Below are positions 32,133 through 43,660 of a DNA stretch of 60,182 nucleotides, in pieces. Under the pieces are notes generated by a model, which searched no databases, was not told the origin of the DNA, and saw only the letters and a program-made list of their open reading frames with translations. Position 1 is the first letter of the stretch; every line of letters starts with the position of its first letter. Origin of the DNA: Diplodia intermedia (taxonomy: Eukaryota; Ascomycota; Dothideomycetes; Botryosphaeriales; Botryosphaeriaceae). The stretch covers positions 1 through 60,182 of the forward strand of contig JAKEKT010000143.1 in the NCBI GenBank assembly GCA_021495925.1, read 5' to 3'. The translations under genes were made by a program, and so were the position numbers.

Positions 32133-34504
32133 TGTGGAGGTGTGGAGTGGAGAGTTGTACAGAGTCCGAAGGAGAAAGTTCGTCTGCAGCCGTGGGGCTC
32201 ACGACAGCGGGCCAATGGACGGTGGGTGGTTGATTGCAGCTGGGCAGGGTAACGATGATGAGGGTTCGCGTCGCTGGATCAGAAAATGGACGTCTCACGC
32301 CACGGCTAGTCCCGAGCGTGCTGCGAACAAACGTCGACGACCAACATCACAACTTCAGCGGGCCTGCTGTGCCGCACGCTGCTCGCCGCCCAGTCCGGCG
32401 CCATCACGTTTGCATTCTGCTCGAGTTTGCGCCTCTGCAGCACGTCGACGCAGCTCTGGAGGTGGGCTCAAATTGGGCCAATCAGCGGCTCACGAGAGAG
32501 CCCGGGGCGCGCTAGGCCCGCCTGAGACGGCGCTGCTATCCAAGCACTGCTCGACTTCTCACGCCATCCCGCGCTTCTGTGCGAGCAAACTCAAGCAAAT
32601 CCAGTCCCATGAACACGCACTTGTCCCTGGTGCCAGCTTCGAGCACCGAAGCTGCCTGTAGCTCGAGAGCCGCGGCCGATTCAATTGCTGCATTACCAAA
32701 ACAGCCGCTGTGATTCGCCCGCTGCCTGCACCGTCTTCCACTACCTCTTTTGGCCCAATTCAGACATGACGGGTCCAGGGCTGCGATACCAGCCGCGGTG
32801 TTGCTGCGTCCCGCTATCGCCATAGCACGGCATCGCCACGCCCAATCCATCCTCAACTCCGAACCTCCGTAATCGGCAACCGCTGAAAATTTCCTTGCCC
32901 GGCTCGGGGGTGCCTGGGGCGCCGTACTGGCAACACAAAGTCCCTCTCGACGGGATCGAGTTCACTTGCTGCCGCGCCTGCCGCTTCCAGTCATTGTCAT
33001 ACTCAGCGTTCGTACGAAGTAGACTGCCGTTGTCGCACTGCCAAGTCTGGCCGTTGTCCATGCTTTCCGGTCATGCCTCCAGCACTCGCCGACGGCCGAA
33101 GATCTCGCTCCTTATCGCATCGGCGCATTCGTCAGGGCGTGTCAGCCCACCAAGGCTGGAAGGACGCGGGAAGGAAACCTCAGGACGAATTGACGTTGGT
33201 GGCTGCGAAATATAGGCAGAATATACCTACTGCAATTAATAAGCGCGAGACTCGCAAAAGAAATATGGCGTGCAGAACTGATCGGCGGCGTGAAGAAAAC
33301 TCGAAAAAAAAAAATCTCAATGGAAAGCTCAACCTACCAACACATTCTTGCCCCATCCCCAGCGACGGCTGCCTGCGTTTTCAAACCGCGACGGTTGGTG
33401 TATTAGGAAGCGCGCTCAACAAGGCCGTCGACCCGCTCAACGTCAGTGGGAAGTGGCATCCATCGTTTCCGCCGCCCCGGGAGCTGTGCCGCAGCAGACG
33501 TAACCAGCGTCACAGCGCAACAGACCGATCGGATGCTCCGGCGCGATTGATGAGAGCTGTGGCAATGCTCAGGATTATGAATCCCACCCTGCCTGCCGAG
33601 AGCGGCATGCACCGTGGTGGAAGAGGGCGGCAGTGATCTGATCTGCTAACTGCATCTCGTTACACTGCGCCCTTTTGCAGTGCCGGCAGGCGGCTCAGCC
33701 CGCAATTTGTGAGACAGGATGCGCTTGGATGTGGTGATGCTTCGACTCATCGAGCGCAGGATGCGCAGGGCAGCAGATTACCGGGCCGATGAGTGGGCTC
33801 TCATGCTATGTCAGACCAGCGGTACACGTTGACTGAGCAGGCCATGACATTCGACAGTGGCCTGCCTGAGGCTAGAGGCTTGACAGCCGGTGGGTCGGTC
33901 TCGATACGGGCTGCGAAATCGCTCAGCAGCCTCATGCAGCGCGCGAGCGGCCTCCTGGGGCACTTTTTATCGTGGCAGCAGCGCATGCCAAGCGCGTTGG
34001 TCAGCGCTGGTATTTTACGGTGCACCGATCGCACCCGCTGCGAGTTGCGCCGGGGCCGACGGGCAAAGTCGGGAGCGCGAGCTGCAAGCCCCAGTCCCGA
34101 GGCAGTATGCGGGGAGCAGAGGCGATCCGGCCGTGCAAGGCGGCAAGGCCCTGGATGATATCATCCGAGAGCAGCAAGCAGAGCTCTCGTGGAGTCTGTC
34201 GTGCCATGCGCTGAGATGGTGCGTGGGAGGCTATCAAAAGACGCAAATTTGATCACGTTATACACGCGTTTTGTAAAGTAAACTGCCCCTCACACCCCCA
34301 CCAACCGCCGGGCTTTTCTCAACAGGACCACTACAAATAGCCCCTCTATCGCCGCATCCTCACTGCACTTCTCTCTGCACTTCCATCCATCCACTCCTCC
34401 CAACACCACCGCACACTTCCCAAGGTAAGTCCCTGTCCCCCTCGCCCAAGGCTCCCGCCACCACAGCTGCTGACGTCAGGCCCCAACAGAACAGCACCGC
34501 AATC
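32133..34504. other. Intergenic stretch between COX5 and GAPDH
   Basis: No supported gene. The open frames present are Arg/Ala-rich shadows without domains. The last about 230 bp before 34505 are strongly pyrimidine-rich (CT and CCATCCATCC runs), typical of promoters of highly expressed fungal glycolytic genes; the transcription start probably lies there. Confidence 0.5.
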
Positions 34505-35770
34505 ATGGTCAAGGTACGACACCATGTCGTCGCCGCCCCTCCAAACGCCTTCTGACAGTTGGACACAGGTCGGCATCAACGGTTTCGGTCGCATTGGCCG
34601 CATCGTCTTCCGCAACGCGTACGTAGCTCGCTGCCTCGAGCCTACCCCGCCTACCCCGCCACAGAGCTGACGTTTGTGCCAACAGCATCGAGCACGGCGA
34701 TGTCGATGTCGTCGCTGTCAACGACCCCTTCATTGAGCCCAAGTATGCTGTACGTACACTACAACCATGACACAAGCCTGGGGACTTGCTCGGGTGCCGG
34801 AGAGGCGGATAGCTAACAGCAGCTCTGCAGGCCTACATGCTCAAGTACGACTCCACCCACGGCCAGTTCAAGGGTGAGGTCAAGGTTTCCGGCCAGGACC
34901 TGACCGTCAACGGCAAGACCGTCCGCTTCTACCAGGAGCGTGACCCCGCCAACATCCCCTGGTCTGAGACCGGCGCCTACTACGTCGTCGAGTCCACCGG
35001 TGTCTTCACCACCACCGAGAAGGCCAAGGCTCACTTGAAGGGTGGCGCCAAGAAGGTCGTCATCTCGGCTCCCTCGGCCGATGCCCCCATGTTCGTCATG
35101 GGTGTCAACCAGGACAGCTACAAGTCCGACATTGACGTCCTCTCCAACGCCTCTTGCACCACCAACTGCCTGGCTCCCCTCGCCAAGGTCATCCACGACA
35201 AGTACGGCATCGTTGAGGCTCTCATGACCACGGTGCACTCGTACACTGCCACCCAGAAGACGGTTGACGGTCCCTCGGCCAAGGACTGGCGCGGTGGCCG
35301 TACCGCTGCTACCAACATCATCCCCAGCAGCACCGGTGCCGCCAAGGCTGTCGGCAAGGTCATCCCCGACCTCAACGGCAAGCTCACCGGCATGGCCTTC
35401 CGTGTCCCCACCTCCAACGTCTCGGTTGTTGACCTGACTGCCCGCCTCGAGAAGGGTGCCAGCTACGACGAGATCAAGGAGACCATCCGCCAGGCTTCCG
35501 AGGGTCCCCTCAAGGGCATACTCGGCTACACCGATGAGGACGTTGTCTCGTCTGACCTGAACGGCGACAACAACTCCTCCATCTTCGACGCCAAGGCCGG
35601 TATCTCCCTCAACAACAACTTCGTCAAGCTCGTCTCGTGGTACGACAACGAGTGGGGCTACTCTCGCCGTGTCCTCGACCTCCTTGGTAAGTTTCGAAAG
35701 CGCAAATGCAACTGCACAAACGGCTAACATTGGAACAGTCTACATTGCCAAGGTTGACGGCAACGCTTGA
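34505..35770 (+). CDS. gpdA: Glyceraldehyde-3-phosphate dehydrogenase
   Basis: GAPDH oxidises glyceraldehyde-3-phosphate to 1,3-bisphosphoglycerate with NAD in glycolysis. Five exons (34505-34513, 34569-34618, 34686-34749, 34831-35686, 35739-35770) give 336 residues. The 9-nt first exon encodes only MVK, as is common in filamentous ascomycetes. The Rossmann start VGINGFGRIGRIVFRNA, the catalytic segment NASCTTNCLAPLAK with Cys150, and TTVHSYTATQKTVDGPS with His177 are all present, and the C-terminus is VYIAKVDGNA. All catalytic residues are intact. Codon use is strongly biased to C-ending codons (GTC, ATC, AAC, AAG), consistent with very high expression. The pyrimidine-rich leader fits this. 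Assignment is firm; the symbol follows Aspergillus usage. Confidence 0.97.
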
Positions 35771-36303
35771 ATCTCTAAAGAAGAGATCGGCGGTCGGAGC
35801 CGCCTGTAGAGGGTGGTCTCCGAATTGGGGAAAAACAAGCATAAAAGCTTCGGCATGATAGTGACGAAGAAAAGGGAAACATATTCATAGACAGGAAATT
35901 CTGATGACTTTTTTTTTGGCGCATGATTTCGAATTGTATGTGAATCGTTTGCGAGTAAAGCTGCTTGATTGAAACGGCGTCTTGCTACAGAAGCCATGCT
36001 TAGTAGTGCACTATGATGTCTATGTCTTCCCATCTTAGTGTCGACGGGGTTGACACGACGGAAGGTGGAAAGCGTAGATGGTTTATTCGACGACACGGAG
36101 GTCCCTCCGCCAGAGTCTTAGCCCAGAGTTGGTGGTTGTTGCTTGGCGGAGTTCTTAGAGAAATGATCTGGTTCTGCGGGGGCACTGCGAAACTGTTCAG
36201 AGACCAATAGATAGACAATTCAAAGCCTAATATCTTCCATGAAATGTTTGACTGATTTACGGCATATCTGTTCAGAGATGCAAATCTCCACTGCTGTTGA
36301 GCC

Positions 36304-36539
36304 TACAGCTCCTTCGCGCAGCCGATGGCTAGCGTGGATCTGTTTTTTACTCATGTCATGGGTAGTTGAAGCTATCGTCCGGACGAGAATGTCGAATTAA
36401 AAATTCTATACATACGTCCAGACGATGGCTTTAACTACCTACGTATTATTCTTTTTTTCCTCTAAGAACGAGCTAAGGCATAGTTACGCCATGTTCTGCT
36501 ATCCTTCGCGCTAGCCATCGGCTGCGAGAGGGGGCTGTA
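36304..36539. mobile_element. TIR element (about 234 bp) with TA flanks, hosting a nested element
   Basis: Inverted repeats of 30 bp match at 27 positions: 36305-36334 (ending GCAGCCGATGGCTAGCG) and 36509-36538 (beginning CGCTAGCCATCGGCTGC). Outside the CAGC termini both ends sit at a TA dinucleotide, as expected for Tc1/mariner-type insertion. There is no coding capacity, so it would be a non-autonomous element. A member of the small element family lies inside it. TA being self-palindromic, it could also be part of the repeat. Confidence 0.7.
36360..36445. mobile_element. Small inverted-repeat (MITE-like) element, copy 6 (nested)
   Basis: This is the clearest copy. The left end is GGGTAGTTGAAGCTATCGTC then CGGACG; the right end in reverse complement is AGGTAGTTAAAGCCATCGTC then TGGACG. 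Arms agree at about 22 of 26 positions, and three of the four differences are transitions within GGGTAGTTGAAGC-type sequence. It is inserted within the larger TIR element at 36304-36539. Confidence 0.8.
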
Positions 36540-37388
36540 TGGCGTTGAGTGCATCAGGTAAACCAGCACCGCGAGTTTCTTCGAGCAGCATAGGTGTCGG
36601 ATATCCTTGATGAGCATACAAAGCAGGATTTCGAGGAAGAAACACAGAATATTTCTTTATGGTGCTTGAAACGGGCAGAGCAGGTAGGCACAAAGAGCGC
36701 GACAGCCAATGGCGAGGGTGGATGCGGCCGTGGTTCAACCGACGGGCCCAAGCTCACGCACCTGGCGACCTTAAGCTAAGCAACACCTACATCCCCGACC
36801 CATCTCCAAGTCGCACCACCCACGCCCAAAACTCACTGCTGACGACTCGGCACTTCTGGCGCTCCATCAGTCGAAGGTGAGATGGCCCGCGTGAGCTTCT
36901 CCGCCAGTTTTGCGTGCCAACCGCGTGCGCAACCTCTCTCCCGTCTGTCGCTTGAGTGGTCGCTCCCTCGCAGCTTCCATTTCCATGTCATTGCGTCGGG
37001 CCCGTTTGCACCACAAACATCCGCTGACCGCCTGCCACTCCCCAGACACCTTTGCCGTGCACTCTGCCGCCTGTGTTTGCTTCTGCTTTTCTTTGCCCGG
37101 TCACGCTCTCACCACCCCTTCCCCTCCGAGCTCTCTTTCAACCCTCCGTTCCCTTGTCGTACATCGGCGCACTATTTGGAAACTACCGTGAGTACATTTC
37201 AGTTCTGCTTCCCGTCACCACCCCTGCCAGCACCCGCTCTGCTACCACTGCTCCTTGCTCGGAATTCTCTCGGTCGGATGATCGGTGCCCATCAGAATCA
37301 GACGGCTAACCCCCCACAAGTGAAGCGTAACTGCCCAAACATGTCCCGATGACCGACTTCGTCTCTGCATCGTAATCCCGCCCTCACC

Positions 37389-40300
37389 ATGGACCTCGAT
37401 CACGACATCTATGTCGCCAACGACGGTCCACCTCTGCAGCCGAACCAGCCGCCCAATGGCACGGATGAGACGGTGAATCCTTCCCTCATCTTTGGCGCCA
37501 CGCTGCCGTTGAAAGATGGGACTCAGCTACCTCCTTCACCCCATGATCCGCCGCTTGGTCCATTCACCGAGCCCGCTGGCGAGCCCATGAATGAGTCCGA
37601 ATCGGACGACAGCTCCGACGACGTCACTACCGCCCGGTACCCCCAAAGGGCCATGGTGGTTATCAATGCTCCCAAGCCAAAATCCGAGACCTTACCGTAC
37701 AGCTCATCACGCTCCGGTCTCGTGTACGATGTGCGGATGAGGTTCCACACTGAGCCGCTTGATGCAATGCTCAGTGAGGACGACATCCATCCTGAAGATC
37801 CCAGGAGGATCATGGAGATATTCAACGAGCTTGCAGAGGCTGGCCTTGTAGAGACACCATCGCATCACGTCACCGAACCCGACTTCTCTCTTTGGAGGAT
37901 CAACGCAAGACCGGCAACCGAAGAGGAAGTTTGCTTGGTCCACACCCGCGACCACTATTTACAGGTAAGAGCGTATCAGGGTAAGTCGAGAGTTGTGTCT
38001 TCCCAGCCAGATTCCCAACTAACCTCTCCACCAAGACGAAGAACAAGACACGCTCAACGATATGGCAGCGGAAATGGATTCTGTATACCTCCATCCGGCG
38101 ACCTTCTCTTGTGCAAGCTTATCAGCTGGCGGAGCCATTGAAGCCGCTCGTGCAGTAGTGGCAGGTCACGTGAGGAATGCAATTGCAGTCATTCGGCCGC
38201 CAGGTCACCATGCTGAGCATAACGCGCCTGGGGGCTTCTGCTTCTTCAACAACGTTAGCGTTGCCGCCAGAGTCTGCCAGCAAGACTTCCCCGACAAATG
38301 CCGCAAAATTTTGATCCTTGATTGGGATGTTCACCACGGCAACGGTGTACAAAGAGCGTTCTATAATGATCCCAACGTCCTTTACATCTCCATTCACGTC
38401 CATATGAACGGAACCTTCTATCCGAGCAACAACTACGGCGATCATACGCACTGCGGTGAAGGCCCGGGAGAGGGCAAGAACGTCAATATCCCTTGGAGCT
38501 CGCAAGGCATGGGAGACGGCGATTACATGTACGCCTTTCAACAAGTTGTCATGCCCATAGCGCAAGAGTTTGACCCAGACCTCGTCATCGTAGCATCCGG
38601 ATTCGATGCTGCAGACGGTGACCGTCTCGGAAAGTGCTTCGTCACTCCGCCCTGCTACGCACACATGACGCATATGCTCATGTCATTGGCAAATGGTAAG
38701 GCAGTCGTCTGCTTAGAAGGCGGCTACAATCTTCAGTCGATCGCCAAGTCCGCGGTCGCCGTCACAAGAACTCTGATGGGAGAGCCACCAGACCGCCTGG
38801 GAGAGGGGATTGAGCCGTCACCTCTAGGCCTGAGCACTGTGGAGCTTGTCAAGAGACATCAGTCCAGATACTGGAAATGCATGTACCCGAAGCAACACAG
38901 TGGGGCGATAGCAAATACCCTGCACGCAAGGAGGATACACGACATTGTGAGGCAAGCCGATGCTACCGATTTCTGGAATGAGTACAGGATGACGGAGCTG
39001 TTCATTCTGCGGGACAAGATTTCGAAGAGCTTCGAAAAGCAGGTTTTGGCAACGTAAGTCTTTCATTGGGTGGTTCTATCGCCGCACTTAATCGTCTCGC
39101 TACAGCGCTGATTCTGAAAAGGCATAATTTTGCCGAAGAGCGCCCTCTACTAGTCATATTCCACGAGCCACCCGAGACCACGGCTCTCCCTGATCCTCGG
39201 AGCACGAAAATCAGTCTGCACAACATTTTCGTCGTACGTTTCCCCAATCCCGGCTGGCTTGGTTCCAACTGACATGCCTGATTCAGACCGATGTCACGAA
39301 GACGTACGTGGAGTGGGCGGTGAAGAACGGATTTGGCGTTATTGATGTCAACATCCCGGAGCACATTACCGACCCGAACGTAAGCAGCCGAAACCCCGGA
39401 TTGTGATTGACACGCGACAGCTCACGTTCTCTTAGGGCGTACCGGAATTTGCAGACGCGGATCCCGATGATTTACGTGGTTTCCTTACGCGCGAGCTGGC
39501 AACGTACCTATGGGAAAACTACATCTCGTAAGTTCCCCAGGGATCAATTTGATCTAGACTAACAAAGCCAGACTGGGCGAAAACACACACAAATTCTTCA
39601 TGGGCGTCGGTGCAGCATATGGTGGTATTCTAGATCTCCTGGGCGAGAATGGTGAGCAAACATTGGTACTCGGTGTGCATTATGGACACTAATCGTGTAC
39701 AGACGACTGTACAAAGGAGACGGATCACACGTTCGCTTTCATCGCGGAGAACAGTCTGCAATCTATCAAGAAGCTTACGGACGACTATATCGGCGACTGG
39801 TATTACAATGTAAGGTTCCCACATACAAGCCTTGCATGACCAGAAGATCTGACTTATTTCTTTAGAGCTCCCACATCTACGTTGCCCAGAACCATGCCGC
39901 CTGGGACCCCGCCCGCCAACGCAAGCTTCGCAAGAAATACGGTTACGTCGTCCGCTCACCGCATGATGACCTCTCCAACATGCTCGAAGAGCACCGCGAC
40001 GAGGTTACGGACATCATGCTGCAGCTGACGGAAGAGTGGCGCGAGGAGCAGGCCGAAGCGGCCAAGCTGCGCGCGGCCGAAGAAGCGCAGAACCCGGCCA
40101 AGCGCCACCAATCCAACAGCGCGGCCTTCTTGCACAACAGCACCATCTACGATAGCAACGGCACCAGCGGACCGACCAGCAATAGCAGCGGGCCCACCAG
40201 CGCGGCCGGCAGCAACAGCATGACAGATGGAAATGGTAGTCGTGGTGGTGGAAGAAGCATCAGGCACACCAGCCTGCCCGCGCCGGCTGTGGACCCGCGA

Positions 40301-40438
40301 AGCACGCCTATGATCAGAAGTCCGTCAGGCCATGGCGCTCATCCGCGCGGACCGCCGCTGGGGAACTTCACCATTACGCCGACGAGGAGGGCGGGGAGCG
40401 GGAGCGTCAGTCCCGGAAAGAGGACGAGGGGAGAGTAG
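37389..40438 (+). CDS. HDA1: Class II histone deacetylase Hda1
   Basis: Hda1 removes acetyl groups from histone tails and represses transcription, acting in the nucleus. Eight exons (37389-37981, 38037-39053, 39122-39233, 39287-39379, 39436-39527, 39572-39651, 39703-39809, 39866-40438) give 888 residues. The deacetylase domain (about 110-470) has AVIRPPGHHAEHNAPGGFCF (His pair near 255-256), LDWDVHHGNGVQ (293-301, zinc Asp and His), VASGFDAADGD (zinc Asp near 387) and CLEGGYNLQS. All catalytic positions are intact. An Arb2-type C-terminal domain follows (LVIFHEPPETT to NHAAWDPARQRK). A Ser/Gly/Pro-rich basic tail of about 120 residues, ending SPGKRTRGE, makes it longer than usual. The exon 2-3 junction uses an AAG acceptor, giving QVLATHNFAEERP as expected for the family. 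Confidence 0.95.
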
Positions 40439-43400
40439 GTAGAGTGGGTTGAAGTATCATCATGGGAAGGAAGTCAGGTTTTTAGCATGGAAACGGGGAA
40501 GGGGCCGGTAGAGAGAGACAGGAGAGGAATGGAAGGACGGGGGGAGGGCGGACTGCATATTCACGGAGAGGGAGGCGTTGGGGTTGGGATTAGCTGGCCC
40601 TTATTGCTCTGCTTCTTCTTCTTCTTCTTCGTCGTCGTCGTCGTCTTTTTATTGCTAATGTTTTTTTCTTTGCGTGCTCTCATATAGAAAGTTGCGGGGC
40701 GTGCATCTTTGCGTATGCTGCTTTTGATTTTGTTATTTCCGATGCTTTTTCTGCCTTTTACCCGACTGGCTTGGTGGTTGAGAGTTTGGTAGTGAGAGAG
40801 AGCCCTGCCCTACACCCAATATTATAGACAACAGAGCGAGCGCATACTTGATTTTTTTTAATCCTCCACGCAAACACGGACGACGGACGACGGACACGGA
40901 CGCTTGTAATTTTTTTTTTACTTAACCGCCATCCCCATTTTTGACGATCATCACGTTTGCCCTTCTTTCCTACATGCCCTAGGTATGCCATCCATCATCT
41001 ACCTCGGGCGTTCGGCTTCGTCGTGCTTTCCTCCGATGGCCGTTCCTGATGAGCATTTCCGCCCTTCAGCCGAGGTCGCCCCGCTACCTACCTAGGTACT
41101 TGGGTACCCTTTGCTCCGGGGCGACCCGGACACATGGAAATAATCGCGATCTCCCTTTCGTCTCTCGGGTCGACGCGGGGTAAAAGGTTAACACTGGCAA
41201 TCGGAATTTACCTAGGATGCGCGCGCGGTGACGTATTTGTTTTGCGTTATTTGTACGGTTTTATACACCATCAAGGGGTGGAGGGTTTCTTCGTCGATAC
41301 AAGGCGTTACCCTACCTACCTACCCCTCCCTCCCCTTTGGCTGGTTAGGGTAGGGTCGTGTGATTGCGCCGGTTTTGGGGACGCGGGTGTGTGTGCGATT
41401 TATTGTGGGGTCCGGTCCGGTCGGGGCGCGCGCGGGGGTGGGTGTGGGGTGACGTTGTTGGTGCATGATGCATGATGCTGCACCTTGCTGGTGTATGTAA
41501 ATAAAGTGGGTATGGATGTAGGTTGGTAGGTGGCTGGCTGGCTGGCTGGTGGGTGGGTGGCCTGGATGATGACTGCTGCTGCTGCTGCTGCTGCTGGTTG
41601 CCTGGTTTGGTTTTTGCGAGCCTCGTCTTTTTGATTTGCTGGTTGCGGATGGAGTGGTGAGTGGCTGCGTTGTTGGTTCCCGTTCTTTCCTGTTCTATCG
41701 GCTTCGTCGTCGTCGTTGTTGTCGTCGTCGTCGTGCGTCTTGGTGGGGGTTGAGCTACGTCTGTTCGTCTTTTTCTGGATGCATCGACAGCGAACTACAT
41801 GCTTGCATGCTCAGGCACCCCGCGGCTGCAACGGAAAATGATGGCAGCAAAGTATGTATGTGAGCCTAACAGGAAATGTGCAGACGGGAAAGACAAGTCC
41901 TTGTGTTCTAATCGTTTTCTGTTTCTTCCATCACTGCGGAGAAAGCGCCAATGCGAATAGTTGGCAATCAATCTGGATTGGATCTCGACGGTTTTTTTTT
42001 TCTTTACCCCGCCAACCCCCACTTTCCTTTTATAGAAGGTGTAGAGCAGCTACTATTTCTGTTGTTTCTTGCATTCTTCTCTTCTCACTCGCACAGCGCA
42101 TATATACATATAAAAGGTTTACCTCTTCCTTGGCTGCGGCACTGCTGTTTACATCCCGCCTTTCCCGTCTCGTCTCTCCCGCGCTAACCCTCCGCAGCAC
42201 TTGTTCGAGTTGCCGAGCCCATTGCTCTCACCTCCATCTCTTTCCCTATGCCTGGAAGCTGGTCCTTCACTAGTACAAGGCCACTGACGAGAACAATGCA
42301 GCCCTCTACTCCGGCATGAGCTCCAAGCAGTCGCCGTGTCGCCGTCCGGGCTTCAGCTTGTTTGTGTACTTTACAGTGCGCGTTCTCCGGAAACTGCCTG
42401 TCCACCTTCTCCCGGGAGCTACTTGTAGCTCTCCTCCAGGTATGCTTACTTTGGTGCGCTGGCTGTTGGCCGATCGAAAACCTCCTTGCGCGCAGAGCGG
42501 GTACGGACTTACCGAGGGTTTGGGCATGGTTGCTTGTTCGTGCTGAGTTTGTTGTGTAGAGGCAATGAAGAGGCAGATCATTCCGTACTTCATGTTTACA
42601 TTGTCCAAGTCGATGCCTGTTCTTGGCGTGCCCCCATTCGCGCACCAGTGGAGCACTCCCGCTCTTCCGAAAGTACAATGTGTGCTTTTCCCGGCGAGCT
42701 TGAAGCTCTCACCCAAGGGCTGTGTTGTCGTCTTACTCGCTGAAGAAGAAGGACGGTGGCATGGCTTTTATAACGCCGTCCAAATGACACGGGAGGTCGA
42801 TGCTTTGTTTGGGAAGAAGCTCCAAAATCGAATATTCCACTGCATATCAAGCCTGATGAGTCGTCTGCCTGGACGCGGTCATGCGTCCAGCCGGGCTGGA
42901 AATAGTGATCGTTCGAGACGTGGTCTACGTCCGTCCCCGTCTTCGCGTTCCATTAGGGGAAGGATTGGATGGGTTGGAAGGGTAGGGCGCGGCGCCGTTC
43001 GATTTTGCTCATAAACGCTGGAGCATCTGAGTTGGCTTGGCCTTCAAGCAGAGGGTGTGGTTGCGGGGTGGTAGCCGGTCGCTTTGGCGTCTTTACTGGT
43101 CATGATGGTTCCCACCAAATCGTTGGTTTGCTATCCCTTTGGTATAAAGCTGGTATGATATGGACCAGGCGCAACCGTCGAGGGATCTGTTGAGAGGAAG
43201 CGGCGTCATGCTTGCTGCACGTCACTTTTGAATTGATGTCTTAGCATCCTCAGCCAAGGTCACCACGTTGACAAGCATAGAGGTGTTTTCCGGACGCATG
43301 AAATCAATGCATTGTGCTGCTTAAAGCAGTCGGGGTATCAGCAAGAAAAAAAAGAAAAAAAGACCGCCGCCGACGGACCTATCCCACCCAGTCCGAGGAT

Positions 43401-43660
43401 GATTCAAAGAGAGCAGAAACAAGAAAAAAGGGAGAACAGGAACAATCAAAGGATCACCGTTCCCGAAGCCACGAACCAAAAGGCACCCGCAGGGCCGAAG
43501 CCACGAAAAAGCCAACAAGCCAAAAACCAAAGCACACCAAAAAACACTACCACCACCACCGCAGGAAGCCCAACCCGCCGAAACGGCACGCACCCAAGCC
43601 AAAGAGAAGAAAAAGAGAAAGGAAAAAAACCGCACCCTCGGCCCCTCCCATCCCCTCCCC
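40439..43660. other. 3.2-kb stretch without supported gene
   Basis: Contains the 3' UTR of HDA1 (T-rich and TCG-repeat sequence near 40610-40670) and simple-sequence DNA. Short frames exist but none has domain character. A (CTG)n run is at 41573-41596, and tandem CTACC/GGTA motifs are near 41090-41330. Confidence 0.45.
41573..41596. repeat. (CTG)n microsatellite
   Basis: Eight trinucleotide units in a non-coding stretch downstream of HDA1, preceded by GGCTGGCTGGCTGG tetranucleotide repeats at about 41531-41550. Confidence 0.9.

Noticed and set aside
34813..35730. 305-codon open frame antisense to GAPDH
   Set aside because: Exact antisense of a strongly C-ending coding region; Val/Gly/Asp-rich shadow with no domain.
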